From: Hydrogenophaga sp. A37
GTDB taxonomy: Bacteria; Pseudomonadota; Gammaproteobacteria; Burkholderiales; Burkholderiaceae_C
Length of the DNA: 64,000 nt
Assembly (NCBI RefSeq): GCF_002001205.1
Contig: NZ_MUNZ01000119.1
Location: 1 to 64,000, forward strand
Direction of reading: 5' to 3'
Under the pieces are notes generated by a model. The model saw nothing but the letters and a program-made list of their open reading frames with translations. It made no database searches and was not told where the DNA came from. Shown in pieces: positions 36,936 through 45,827 of the stretch. The first letter of the stretch is position 1, and each line of letters starts with the position of its first letter. The position numbers were made by a program, and so were the translations under genes.

Positions 36936-37253
36936 ATGAGCATGATCCACAGCCGCCAGCAGACCTACGCCGGCATAGCCCACGAAGAGCACCACGGCAT
37001 GACCATGACCGGGCGAATCATCCGCGACGCCTGGGTGTTCGGACTGTTGCCCGAGGGCGAGGGCTTTGCCGGCAAGGGCCCGGGCGATCTGCAGAACCTG
37101 TTCGAGGCGGTGCACAAGGCCTGGGAGCCTTATGGCCAACTGCCCAGCCATTTGCCGCCCGAGCTGGCGGAGCGGCACGCGCGCATCCACGCCGAGGCGG
37201 TGGAGCGCGCCAGGGCCATGGGTTGGGATGCCGAACTGGGCGACGACGACTGA
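36936..37253 (+). CDS. Small uncharacterised protein downstream of cbbO
   Basis: A 105-residue soluble, acidic protein without signal or membrane segment. Visible features are a His-rich stretch near the start ('IAHEEHHGM'), a central '[16 protein letters not shown]' and a helical acidic tail. It begins 19 bases after cbbO with an AGGA-like site and shows coding character, so it is most likely the last gene of the cbbLSQO operon. I do not recognise a domain. A role linked to RuBisCO activation or expression is inferred from position alone. Confidence 0.7.
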   Translation: MSMIHSRQQTYAGIAHEEHHGMTMTGRIIRDAWVFGLLPEGEGFAGKGPGDLQNLFEAVHKAWEPYGQLPSHLPPELAERHARIHAEAVERARAMGWDAELGDDD

Positions 37254-37347
37254 GGCCGCTGTCCGGCGCCCAACGCTGGATACGGGCCAGCGCAGGCGCT
37301 GTCGCTATGCTCGGCAGTCCCACCGCCGACCCCGACCCACCCCCCTC

Positions 37348-37884
37348 ATGACCGCCCGTCTGATCCGTTTCAACAAACCCTATGGCGTGTTGAGCCAGTT
37401 CACGGCCGAGGGCCAGTGGCGAGGTCTCAAAGACCACATCGACCTGCCCGGTGTGTACGTGGCCGGGCGGCTGGATGCCGACAGCGAGGGACTGCTGCTG
37501 CTCACCGACGATGGCCGGTTGCAGGCCCGCATTGCAGACCCGCGCTTCAAGATGGAGAAAACCTACTGGGTGCAGGTGGAGGGCCTCCCGGGGGAAGCCG
37601 CGCTGGCGGCGCTGCGCAGCGGTGTGGTGCTCAACGACGGCCCCACGCTGCCCGCCAGGGCGCGCCTGCTGGAGCCGCCCCCGGCGGTGTGGGCGCGCCA
37701 CCCGCCCATCCGTGAGCGCAAAGCCATCCCCACCGCATGGGTCGAACTCATCATCCGCGAGGGCCGCAACCGCCAGGTTCGGCGCATGACCGCCGCAGTG
37801 GGTCATCCCACGCTGCGGCTCATCCGCGCGGCCATCGGGCCGCACACGCTCGACGGGCTGGCGCCTGGCGCCTGGGCGGGCTGA
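37348..37884 (+). CDS. rluE: Ribosomal large subunit pseudouridine synthase, RluE type
   Basis: A 178-residue RsuA/RluE-group pseudouridine synthase. The catalytic segment '[19 protein letters not shown]' contains the active Asp, and '[24 protein letters not shown]' is the conserved C-terminal block. There is no N-terminal S4 domain, as in RluE, which modifies one uridine of 23S rRNA. ATG 37348 gives '[18 protein letters not shown]', the expected N-terminus. Confidence 0.93.
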   Translation: MTARLIRFNKPYGVLSQFTAEGQWRGLKDHIDLPGVYVAGRLDADSEGLLLLTDDGRLQARIADPRFKMEKTYWVQVEGLPGEAALAALRSGVVLNDGPTLPARARLLEPPPAVWARHPPIRERKAIPTAWVELIIREGRNRQVRRMTAAVGHPTLRLIRAAIGPHTLDGLAPGAWAG

Positions 37885-37905
37885 GTCGCCTGTGGGGTTG
37901 CGCAG

Positions 37906-38832
37906 TCAGACAGCGCGTCGCGGTGCCAGGTGCACACCCGCCAGCATGCAGCGCACCGAGCCGCCGGCCAGTTCGATGGTGGGCACGTCCAGCGGCAGCA
38001 AGCGCGCCGAGCGCTCGATGACACGGCGCTGTTCGGCGCTCAGGCTGGCCGCCGCGCGCGCCGACAGCGCCAGCACGCGACCCTGCGGTGACGAGAGCTC
38101 GATCGCATTGCCCGCGAAGTCTGCCACCTGCTGCTGCGTGATCGGCAGCACCTCGCGCCCGGTTTCTTCCAGACGCTGGCGCACTTCGGCCGCTCGGCGC
38201 GGGTTCACCAGGGTGTCCAAAGCGACCAGTGCGAACTGCGTGGCGATGCACATCAGCACGTTGGTGTGATAGATCGGCTGGCCTTGCGCATCGGCGGTGT
38301 CGAACACCAGCGGCTCGTAGTTGAAGTGCGTTGCAAAACGCTCCAGCGCCACCGGGTCGGCGCGGTTCGAGCGGGCGGTGAAGGCCACGCGCGCCAGGTG
38401 GTCGAGCACCATGGCACCGGTGCCTTCGAGGAACAGGCCGTCATGTTCGAGCCCGCTGTAGTCGATTACGTCCTGCACGCGGTAGTGCTGCTTCAGGTAC
38501 TCCAGCACGTCGGTGCGCCGCTCACGCCGCCGGCTGGCGTTGTACATGGGGTAGACCGCCACATGCCCGCCGGGGTGGGTGGAGAACCAGTTGTTGGGGA
38601 ACACGGAGTCGGGCGTCTGGTGTCGACCGTCGTCGTCGAACAGGTGCACCGTCACACCGGCTTCGCGCAGGGTGTCGGCCGCGCGGCTCACTTCGTCGAA
38701 CGCGCGGCGCGCGGTTTCGTCGGCGGGGCTGTCGGGGGCTGACTGGAAGCTGTTGTCGGCCGCCGTATCGGGGTTGGGCGTGAAGTGCCGGGGCCGGACC
38801 ATCACCACGGCCGACGGGGCCTGGATCGACAT
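37906..38832 (-). CDS. ctlX: Amidinohydrolase family protein (CtlX, citrulline utilization type)
   Basis: A 308-residue member of the arginine deiminase/amidinotransferase superfamily. 'VVMVRPRHFTPNPDTAADNSFQ', 'NNWFSTHPGGHVAVYPM' and 'FLEGTGAMVLDH' match the CtlX group, described as a citrulline-to-ornithine hydrolase. The C-terminal Cys in 'GGSVRCMLAGVHL' is the predicted nucleophile and 'YHTNVLMCI' supplies the His. It lies directly downstream of an ornithine cyclodeaminase gene, which would use its product. ATG 38832 is preferred; 38853 is possible. Confidence 0.85.
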   Translation of the reverse strand: MSIQAPSAVVMVRPRHFTPNPDTAADNSFQSAPDSPADETARRAFDEVSRAADTLREAGVTVHLFDDDGRHQTPDSVFPNNWFSTHPGGHVAVYPMYNASRRRERRTDVLEYLKQHYRVQDVIDYSGLEHDGLFLEGTGAMVLDHLARVAFTARSNRADPVALERFATHFNYEPLVFDTADAQGQPIYHTNVLMCIATQFALVALDTLVNPRRAAEVRQRLEETGREVLPITQQQVADFAGNAIELSSPQGRVLALSARAAASLSAEQRRVIERSARLLPLDVPTIELAGGSVRCMLAGVHLAPRRAV

Positions 38833-38872
38833 GGGGGGTTCGCTGTGAGGCATTCGAAGGCGCCGTGCGTGC

Positions 38873-39979
38873 TCAGGCCGCGAGGCGAAAGGGCGCTTTG
38901 AGGGACGCCACCGGCGATGCCGCATTCAGCATGCCAAACAGATTCTTCGGATCGGCCAGCTGCGGGATCAGCGCGATGCGCTCGCCCATGCCGAGGCGGA
39001 TGGCGCTGTCCATCATGAAGCGCAGGGCCGAGAAGTCTTCGAGCGCAAAGCCGACCGAGTCGAACACGGTGACCTGATCGGCACTGTCGCGCCCGGCGCG
39101 TTCGCCGCGCAGCACCTGCCAGAGTTCGGTGACGGCGAAGTCGGCCGGTTTGTGCTGGATCTCACCTTCCACGCGCGACTGCGGCTCGTATTCCACAAAC
39201 ACCTTGGCCGCGTCGAGAATGTCGCCGTGCAGCTCGGTCTTGCCCGGGCAGTCGCCACCCACGGCGTTGAGGTGCATGCCGGGTTCGATCATGTTGGGTG
39301 TGAGGATCAGGGCCATGGCCTTGTCGGCGGTGACGGTGGTCACGATGTCGGCGCCGCGTACGGCTTCGGCCGTGCTCGCGCACACCGTGACCTGCAGGCC
39401 GTTGCCTTGCAAGTTGGCCACCAGCTTGGCGCTGGCGGCGGGGTCCACGTCGTACACGCGCAGCGTGGTGATGCCCACCAGGTGCTGGAAGGCCAAGGCC
39501 TGGAACTCGCTCTGCGCGCCGTTGCCGATCAGGGCCATCACGCGGCTGTCGGGCCGGGCCAGCGTTTTCGCGGCCAGGGCCGACATGGCGGCGGTGCGCA
39601 GCGCGGTGGTGAGTGTGAGCTCACTCAGGAAGAGCGGCGCGCCGGTGTCCACGTCGGCCAGCACGCCGAAGGCCATCACGGTGGACATCCCGAAGCGCGT
39701 GTTGCCGGGGTGACCGTTGACGTATTTGAAGCTGTAGCGGTGGTCGTCGGCCACGGGCATGAGCTCGATCACGCCGTCTTTCGAATGCGCGGCGACGCGC
39801 GCGGTTTTGTCGAAATCGGCCCAGCGCAGGAAGTCGGCGCGGATGTGCTCGGCCATGTGCTGCAGACAAAACGGCAGGCCCTGGCGGCGGATCAGTTCGG
39901 CGGCTTCGGGTGCGCTCAGGTACAGGGTGCCGGCGTCGCGGAATTGGCTCAGTTGGGCGGCTTGTGCGGTGTTGTTCAT
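38873..39979 (-). CDS. ocd: Ornithine cyclodeaminase
   Basis: A 368-residue NAD-dependent enzyme of the ornithine cyclodeaminase/mu-crystallin family. It converts ornithine to proline with loss of ammonia. The nucleotide-binding segment 'VMALIGNGAQSEFQALAF' and catalytic region 'LNAVGGDCPGKTELHGDIL' are clear and the length is typical of true OCDs. It is the first gene of an operon with ctlX and is divergent from an Lrp-type regulator, making a citrulline-ornithine-proline module. Confidence 0.93.
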   Translation of the reverse strand: MNNTAQAAQLSQFRDAGTLYLSAPEAAELIRRQGLPFCLQHMAEHIRADFLRWADFDKTARVAAHSKDGVIELMPVADDHRYSFKYVNGHPGNTRFGMSTVMAFGVLADVDTGAPLFLSELTLTTALRTAAMSALAAKTLARPDSRVMALIGNGAQSEFQALAFQHLVGITTLRVYDVDPAASAKLVANLQGNGLQVTVCASTAEAVRGADIVTTVTADKAMALILTPNMIEPGMHLNAVGGDCPGKTELHGDILDAAKVFVEYEPQSRVEGEIQHKPADFAVTELWQVLRGERAGRDSADQVTVFDSVGFALEDFSALRFMMDSAIRLGMGERIALIPQLADPKNLFGMLNAASPVASLKAPFRLAA

Positions 39980-40131
39980 GGTCGTCTCTTGTGGTGCGGA
40001 AAACGGGGCGAAAGGGGTTCGCCAACCGATCCCAAAAGTTTGCCGCTGGGGCATGACAATGAAAATCGGCAACAAAGTAGAGAAATGGCAGAAAATCAAT
40101 CAATTCGGCAACTTCGATTGGCGTTTTGACC

Positions 40132-40551
40132 ATGGATCAGCTCGATCAGCAACTCATCGCCCTGCTGCGGCAGGACGCCCGGCTCTCGGTGGCCGACCTC
40201 GCGCACAAGCTCAAGGTGTCGCGCGGCACGGTCACCAACCGGCTGCGCAAGCTCGAAGACACGCAGGTGATCGTCGGCTACACCGTGCGCCTCAAACCCG
40301 AGGCGCAGCCCGAGCGCATCAAGGCCTGGATGAGCGTGCAGGTGGAGGGCAACCAGACCCGGCTGGTGATCGCCAGCCTGCTCGGTGAACCCGGCGTGGC
40401 CGCGCTGCACGACACCAACGGCCGCTGGGACCTGCTGGCCGAGTTGGAGGTGGGTTCGATGGGCGAGTTGTCGGCGGTGCTGGAGCGCGTGCGCCTGATC
40501 AGCGGCATCCGTGGCACCGAGACCAGCATCCACCTGGCCAGCTACCGGTGA
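40132..40551 (+). CDS. Lrp/AsnC-family transcriptional regulator
   Basis: A 139-residue Lrp-type regulator. The N-terminal helix-turn-helix ('DQQLIALLRQDARLSVADLAHKLKVSRGTVTNRLRKLE') is followed by the ligand-binding RAM domain ('LLGEPGVAALHDTNGRWDLLAELEV'). It is divergent from ocd-ctlX. The 152-base gap between them is AT-rich and contains an imperfect dyad CAATC...GATTG (about 40099-40120), a likely binding region. It probably responds to ornithine, arginine or a related amino acid. Confidence 0.9.
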   Translation: MDQLDQQLIALLRQDARLSVADLAHKLKVSRGTVTNRLRKLEDTQVIVGYTVRLKPEAQPERIKAWMSVQVEGNQTRLVIASLLGEPGVAALHDTNGRWDLLAELEVGSMGELSAVLERVRLISGIRGTETSIHLASYR

Positions 40552-40622
40552 CACCTGGTTGTGTGATTTTTTCCCACATTAGATGCTAAACTTCGTGGCT
40601 CACCGAGGCACCTGCAGCGCTT

Positions 40623-41528
40623 ATGTCCAGCCCCAGCGAACCATCTCCCACTCTCCGGGGCGCAGCCCCCGGCGGCCCTTCGCCCGCACTGGTGCGGGCT
40701 TTGCGCAAGCTCTTGCGCCCGCTGGTGAAGCTGATGCTGTCGCAGGGCATCACCTATCCCTATCTGTCTGATCTGCTCAAGGGCCTGTTTGTCGAGGTGG
40801 CCGAGCAGGATTTCCGCCTCGACGGCAAACCCCCGACCGACAGCCGGGTGAGCCTGGTCAGCGGCGTGCACCGCAAAGACGTGAGCCGCCTGCGCAGCCT
40901 GCTGGACAGTGCCGAGCACATCAAAACCGCGGTGGTGCCCCGCGGCGCCCAGCTCGTGGCGCACTGGATGAGCCACCCCCGCTACCTGATGGACGGCGGT
41001 CAACCCCGACCGCTGGCGCGCCTGATCAGCGAAGGCGGCGACTTGTCGTTCGAGGCGCTGGTGAGCAGCGTCAACAGCGACATCCGTTCGCGCGTGGTGC
41101 TCGACGAGTGGCTCAACCTGGGGTTGGTGCATCTGGACGACAAAGGCCTGGTGCGCCTGAACACCGGGGCCTTCGTGCCCTCCCGCGCGGCCGATGAAAG
41201 AGCGTTCTATCTGGGCCACAACCTGCACGCCCACGCCGCCGCCGCCGTGCACAACATGCTCGCTGGTCAGCCGCCGTTCATGGAACGCAGCGTGCACCAC
41301 AACTCGCTGAGCCCGGCGTCGGTGGAGCGGCTGAACAAACTCGCCGAGCAGATGGGCATGAAGGTGCTGCTGGCCATCGACCAGGCCGCGATGGAGGCCG
41401 AAGCACAGGACGCCGCGGCCGCCGCGCAGGCAGGGCTGCCCGCGCCCGATCAGCGCTTCACCTTGGGGCTGTATGTCTACACCGAGCGTTTCCATGAACC
41501 CCGGGCCAAGGAGCCGGGGGCGGCATGA
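40623..41528 (+). CDS. DUF6502-like conserved protein
   Basis: A 301-residue soluble protein with 'ALRKLLRPLVKLMLSQGITYPYLSDLLKGLFVEVAEQDF' near the N-terminus and 'SLVSGVHRKDVSRLRSLL' after it. This pattern is seen in uncharacterised proteins labelled DUF6502. The first half looks like a helix-turn-helix arrangement, so DNA binding is possible. The TAAACTTC just upstream of ATG 40623 is AT-rich for the region. No functional partner is evident. Function unknown. Confidence 0.75.
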   Translation: MSSPSEPSPTLRGAAPGGPSPALVRALRKLLRPLVKLMLSQGITYPYLSDLLKGLFVEVAEQDFRLDGKPPTDSRVSLVSGVHRKDVSRLRSLLDSAEHIKTAVVPRGAQLVAHWMSHPRYLMDGGQPRPLARLISEGGDLSFEALVSSVNSDIRSRVVLDEWLNLGLVHLDDKGLVRLNTGAFVPSRAADERAFYLGHNLHAHAAAAVHNMLAGQPPFMERSVHHNSLSPASVERLNKLAEQMGMKVLLAIDQAAMEAEAQDAAAAAQAGLPAPDQRFTLGLYVYTERFHEPRAKEPGAA

Positions 41529-41659
41529 GACACCCGGTGTCAACCCCGCCGCCGTTTTGAGCTTGGCTTGAAGCGCGCCATGGACGGCCGGGCCGTTGGG
41601 CATGTGTGGGCGCTGGTGGCCAAGGTGCCACTGGCCTCGTGGGGTGTTGACCGGTCGTT

Positions 41660-43984
41660 TCAGGGCGGTGGCGCCAGCGTCACCCGCCACCACGTCGGCA
41701 GCAGGCGGCGCACCTCGCCGCGCGCGAAGCGGTCGTCCAGCAGCCAGAGGCTGCCCCGGTCCTGCTCGCTGCGGATCACGCGCCCGGCGGCCTGCACCAC
41801 CTTCATCAGGCCGGGGAACAGGTAGGTGTCGTCGTAGCCGTGCCCGCTGCGTGCCTGCAGCCGGGCGCGCATCTGCTCGTTCACCGCGTTGACCTGCGGC
41901 ATGCCCAGCGTGGCGATGAAGGCGCCCACCAGCCGCTCGCCGGGCAGGTCGATGCCTTCGCCAAACGCCCCGCCCAGCACCGCGAACCCGATGCCTTGTC
42001 CGCCGTCGACAAAGCGTGCGATGAAGGCGTTGCGTTCGGGTTCACCCATGCCGCGTGACTGCGACCACACCGGCATGCCGGGCTGGCGGGTCGTCAATCG
42101 GTCCAGCGCCTGTTGCAGGTAGTCGAAGCTGCTGAAGAAGGCCAGGTAGTTGCCCGGTCGCTCGGTGTATTGCGTGGCGATCACCCGCACCAGGGCGTCG
42201 AGCGAGGCGCTGCGGTCGTTGTAGCGGGTCGAGATCCAGGGCGCGATGCGCACGTCGAGCTGCTCAGCCGCAAAGGGCGAGGGCAGGTCGATCCGCGCGG
42301 TGGTCTCGGGCAGGCCCAGCATGTCGGTCACGTGGTCCATGGGCGTGAGCGTGGCGGAAAACAGGGTGGCGCTGTGCGCCGCTTTCCAGCGGTCGGCGAG
42401 CAGCGGCCCGGGCACGAGGTTGCGGATGTTGACGGTCGGCAGCGGGCGGCCACGGCCGATCTGCGGCGCGGTGCCGCGGGTGAGGTCGCACAGCGAGTGG
42501 TCGCCAAAGGTCTCGGCCACGCGCAAGAAGTGCAGCGCGTCGAAGGTCCAGCGCTGCAGCGGGCTGTCGGGCGCCTCGGTCGGGTGCAGGGCCATGTGTT
42601 CGGTGAGCGCCGCGCAAGTGGTCTGCAGCGCGGCGAGCCATTCCCCTGGCACGTCGTCGAGCAGCGCGTGCTCGCCCGCGTGGTCGCGGGCCAGGGCGCT
42701 CCAACGCCGCTGCAGCGCGTCCATCGGTTTTTTCAGGTGGGGCGGCGCGTCACGGCGCAGGCGCTGAAAGGCAGCGGCGTCGAGCGCAGCGCTGTGCATC
42801 TGGCGCGCGCGGTCGATCAGGTTGTGGGCCTCGTCGACCAGCAGTGTGGCGCGCCAGGCGTGTTCCTGCGTGAGCGCGTGCCAGTGCGCGCCGATGTCGA
42901 AGAAGTGGTTGTAGTCGCCCACCATCACGTCGCACCAGCGCTGCATCTCCTGGCCAAGGTAGTAGGGGCAGATGCCATGTGCCAGCGCGGTGTCGCGCAA
43001 CGCGGCCTGGTCGAGCCAGCTCGCGCGGGCGGCGGCTTCGCGGGCGGCCGGCAGGCGGTCGTAGAAGCCCCGCGCCAGCGGGCAGGCGTCGCCATGACAG
43101 GCCTTGTCGGGGTGCTCGCAGGCCTTGTCGCGGGCCACGCGCTCCAGCACCCGCAGCGGCATCGCCACGGGCGCGCCCAAGTGCTGCAGCGCGTCCAGCG
43201 CGAGCTGGCGGCCGGTGGTCTTGGCCGTCAGGTAGAACAGCTTGTCCGTGCCTTGCGCGGGCGCGGCGCGCAGGGAGCCGAACAGCGAGGCCATGGTCTT
43301 GCCGATGCCGGTGGGCGCCTGTGCCAGCAGGTGCCGGCCGCTGGTGTGGGCGCGGTAGACCCCGGCGGCCATGTCACGCTGCCCGGTGCGGAACGCGGCA
43401 AAAGGAAAGCGAAGCTCAGCGAGCGCTGCATCGCGCGCGCGGCGGTGCGCCTGCTCGCTGCGCGCCCAGGCCATGTAGCGGGTGCAGAGGTCGGCAAAGA
43501 AGGCCTGCAATGTGGCGGCATCGCAGCGGCGCGTGAGCAGGGTTTCTTCGGCGCTGTCGATGTTGAAGTACACCAGCGCGAGCTCGATGCTGGGCAGCGA
43601 GAGCTGCTCGCAGAGCATCCAACCGTAGACCTGGGCCTGCGCCCAGTGAAGGGCCTGCTGGTTGGCGGGAATGCGGCCCGCGTCGCCACGGTGGGTCTTG
43701 ATTTCTTCGAGCCGCAGGGCGGCGGTGTCGAAACCGTCGGCGCGGCCCTGCACGGTCAGGCCGCCGAAGCGGGCGCTCAACGGCAGCTCGCGCTGGTAGC
43801 CCGGGCCGCGCCGCGCGGTCACGCTCTGGTGACCGGCGATGCCCTCGACCCCGCTGGGCGAGGGCGTGAATCGCAGGTCGAGGTCGCCGCTGCGTGCCGT
43901 GAAGTGGCACAGCGTGCGCACCGCCACGGCGATGGGCAGATCGGTGGTGGGTGTGTCGGGCAGTGGGAGGGTGGGCGTGTTCAA
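41660..43984 (-). CDS. PD-(D/E)XK nuclease-XPD/DinG-type helicase fusion
   Basis: A 774-residue protein. The first 130 residues form a RecB/Cas4-like nuclease core: 'GRADGFD' (acidic, near 83), 'LEEIKTH' (ExK, 94-96) and 'QAQVYGWML'. A superfamily 2 helicase follows with Walker A 'APTGIGKT', four cysteines suggesting an iron-sulfur cluster ('ACEHPDKACHGDAC' and 'GICPYY'), 'LVDEAHNL' and C-terminal 'QAAGRVIRSEQDRG'. Such proteins act on DNA in repair or phage defence. The gene is divergent from a second nuclease-like gene, with 70 bases between starts. Confidence 0.87.
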   Translation of the reverse strand: MNTPTLPLPDTPTTDLPIAVAVRTLCHFTARSGDLDLRFTPSPSGVEGIAGHQSVTARRGPGYQRELPLSARFGGLTVQGRADGFDTAALRLEEIKTHRGDAGRIPANQQALHWAQAQVYGWMLCEQLSLPSIELALVYFNIDSAEETLLTRRCDAATLQAFFADLCTRYMAWARSEQAHRRARDAALAELRFPFAAFRTGQRDMAAGVYRAHTSGRHLLAQAPTGIGKTMASLFGSLRAAPAQGTDKLFYLTAKTTGRQLALDALQHLGAPVAMPLRVLERVARDKACEHPDKACHGDACPLARGFYDRLPAAREAAARASWLDQAALRDTALAHGICPYYLGQEMQRWCDVMVGDYNHFFDIGAHWHALTQEHAWRATLLVDEAHNLIDRARQMHSAALDAAAFQRLRRDAPPHLKKPMDALQRRWSALARDHAGEHALLDDVPGEWLAALQTTCAALTEHMALHPTEAPDSPLQRWTFDALHFLRVAETFGDHSLCDLTRGTAPQIGRGRPLPTVNIRNLVPGPLLADRWKAAHSATLFSATLTPMDHVTDMLGLPETTARIDLPSPFAAEQLDVRIAPWISTRYNDRSASLDALVRVIATQYTERPGNYLAFFSSFDYLQQALDRLTTRQPGMPVWSQSRGMGEPERNAFIARFVDGGQGIGFAVLGGAFGEGIDLPGERLVGAFIATLGMPQVNAVNEQMRARLQARSGHGYDDTYLFPGLMKVVQAAGRVIRSEQDRGSLWLLDDRFARGEVRRLLPTWWRVTLAPPP

Positions 43985-44054
43985 GCGGGTCCTGCACGGC
44001 CCTCACGCCGGGCCTGGGTTGACAGGCATGTTACTGGATATACAGTCAGTCTTT

Positions 44055-44888
44055 ATGTCTGAGCCTGTTGTTAACCCCACCGCCTGGAGCCGCCTCCACC
44101 ACCGCCGCCTGCGCGAGATCTACCGCTCGGCGGGCTGGCCTTGCCAGGACCTGATCGAGGTCGAGCTGCTGGCGGCCGGGCTGGTGGAACGGCGGATTTC
44201 CGGCGGCGTGCACGAGACCTTGCGGGTCACCGACGCGGGCATCGCGCGGCTGGCCCAGGTGTTTGCCAGCAACAAGGCAGCTCGCTCGCCGCACGAGGCG
44301 CTGGTCGAGCAGGTGGCCACTGCCATGGGGCGGGCCGGGCGCCTGGCCTGGCGCGGTCTGGCCTTGCGGGTGGCATTGCCCCGGGCCTTGTTGATCGGCG
44401 AGCTCGATGCCGCGATGGGGGTCGCCGAGCCGACGGCCCGCATTCACCCGCTGTGGGACGAGCTGAGCGAAGCTGCGGTGGCCGCAGACCACGCCTGGTG
44501 CATGGCCTGCCCCGATGTGTTCTCGATCCGCCACAGCTCGGTCGAGGCCTACCTGCAACCGGTGGTGCACGAGATCAAGGTGAACCGCGCCGACCTGCTG
44601 GGCGACCTCAAAAAACCGGCTAAACGGGCGGCCTACCTGGGCATGGCCGGCGCCTGCTGGTACGTGCTGGGGCAGGACGCCAAAGGTCGGCCCATTGGCG
44701 CGCCCGACGAGATTCCGGCCGAGTGCGGTGTGATGCTGATGGAAGAGGGCGTGCTCAAGGTGGCGCGCGAGGCGCCGCGCCGCGCGATGGAGCGCCTGCC
44801 GTTTCATGTCTGGATGGCGCTGGCCAAGGCGGGGCCGGCCTGGCGGGAGGACGAGGCCGCGCAGGTCATGCTGCGAGATGCGCCCTGA
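44055..44888 (+). CDS. Winged-helix and nuclease-like protein (MmcB-like), divergent from helicase
   Basis: A 277-residue protein. The N-terminal winged-helix region ('DLIEVELLAAGLVERRISGGVHETLRVTDAGIARLA') precedes a C-terminal part with a PD-(D/E)XK-like pattern: 'CPDVFSIR' and 'VVHEIKVNRADLLGDLKK' (ExK near 172-174). The ExK segment resembles MmcB-type DNA repair nucleases. ATG 44055 is chosen; ATG 44028 is an alternative. The divergent arrangement with the nuclease-helicase suggests a shared DNA-processing role. Substrate unknown. Confidence 0.65.
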   Translation: MSEPVVNPTAWSRLHHRRLREIYRSAGWPCQDLIEVELLAAGLVERRISGGVHETLRVTDAGIARLAQVFASNKAARSPHEALVEQVATAMGRAGRLAWRGLALRVALPRALLIGELDAAMGVAEPTARIHPLWDELSEAAVAADHAWCMACPDVFSIRHSSVEAYLQPVVHEIKVNRADLLGDLKKPAKRAAYLGMAGACWYVLGQDAKGRPIGAPDEIPAECGVMLMEEGVLKVAREAPRRAMERLPFHVWMALAKAGPAWREDEAAQVMLRDAP

Positions 44889-44931
44889 ACCACCCCTCGG
44901 GTGGACTTTTCGCCGAGTTACATTTGGCGAC

Positions 44932-45681
44932 ATGGAGCTAACGATAACCATTCGCAAGTTGACCTGGGGGCTGAGCGCCGTGGCCGCCGTCTTCCTGGGT
45001 GCCAGCGTGCTCGGGCAGGTGGGTCATTTTGTGTGGGGCTGGACTGACGTCTGGCAGGTCGCGCGCATGACCGATGTCGGCATTGAGCAGAACCTGCCGA
45101 CCTATTTCAGCCTGCTGCTCATTCTCGGCAACGTGGTGTTGCTGAGTCTGATTGCGCGGTTTCGCCATGGACAGCGTGACGCTTGGTGCTGGAAGGTGTT
45201 GGTGGTGGGGTTTCTATACCTGGCTTTCGATGAAGGCTTTCATGTGCACGAAAACTGGGTGCACCCCATGCGCCAGATGCTGGGCGGTGACCAGTTCGGT
45301 CTGTTCTATTTCGCCTGGGTGGTGCCTGGTTTGCTGATCACGCTGATGGTGGGCATCACTTTGACCGGTTTTCTCTGGCGCTTGCCGCTGGCCCACCGAA
45401 TTCGTTTCCTCGTGTCGGCCATGCTGTTTCTCGGTGGCTGCCTGGGCATGGAGATGTTGGCCGGTCGGTACCTGGAGGCCCATGGCGCCGTGAACTTGGC
45501 CGTGCACCTCATGAGCGACCTGGAGGAGGCTCTGGAGATGGCGGGCATGATCTTTTTCATGAACGCACTGTGCCGCTACCTGGCCGAATTCGTCCCGGAC
45601 ATTCGGGTCGGCTGGCGGGAGCGGGCCGGACCACCCACTACAATCGCGCAGTCATTGGGGAGTAGCCGCTCTTCACCCTGA
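44932..45681 (+). CDS. Uncharacterised multi-pass membrane protein
   Basis: A 249-residue integral membrane protein with about six membrane segments. Acidic and His-containing motifs lie at membrane edges ('LAFDEGFHVHENWVHP', 'LEEALEMAGMIFF'), which could bind metal or act catalytically. I do not recognise the family. Its last 12 or so codons overlap the 5' part of the manganese riboswitch that controls the next gene, so the C-terminal tail (IAQSLGSSRSSP) is probably dictated by the RNA. Confidence 0.7.
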   Translation: MELTITIRKLTWGLSAVAAVFLGASVLGQVGHFVWGWTDVWQVARMTDVGIEQNLPTYFSLLLILGNVVLLSLIARFRHGQRDAWCWKVLVVGFLYLAFDEGFHVHENWVHPMRQMLGGDQFGLFYFAWVVPGLLITLMVGITLTGFLWRLPLAHRIRFLVSAMLFLGGCLGMEMLAGRYLEAHGAVNLAVHLMSDLEEALEMAGMIFFMNALCRYLAEFVPDIRVGWRERAGPPTTIAQSLGSSRSSP

Positions 45682-45800
45682 AGAGGTTTGCGTCAACACA
45701 CTTGGTCCCTCGGACCATGGCGCACACAGTTCCCGAACCTGGCAAGACCTTTGACCACAACGCCCCGCATGCGGCCGGGGGTGTGTTGTGGTCAATCGTC
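45651..45800 (+). ncRNA. yybP-ykoY (manganese) riboswitch
   Basis: Hallmark segments of the class are present in order: TTGGGGAGTAGCC at the 5' side and CCTGGCAAGACCTTTGACC in the 3' half. Between them, CTTGGTCCCTCGGACCATG can form a hairpin. A long stem TTGACCACAAC (45751-45761) / GTTGTGGTCAA (45785-45795) follows and probably forms the expression platform just before the gene. A TACAAT hexamer at 45639-45644 is a fitting -10 box. The downstream gene is a GDT1/UPF0016 protein, a known target class of this riboswitch. Confidence 0.85.
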
Positions 45801-45827
45801 CTTGTACCGGCCCAATGGAAATCCCCC

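Noticed and set aside
37066-37347. Upstream extension of the pseudouridine synthase
   Set aside because: It overlaps the small cbb-linked gene in another frame and carries no S4 domain; the family N-terminus begins at 37348.
44028-44054. LexA/SOS box between the helicase and nuclease-like genes
   Set aside because: CTGGATATACAG is symmetric but has a 6-base spacer between CTG and CAG, not the 10 bases of the usual box; kept only as an uncharacterised near-palindrome.
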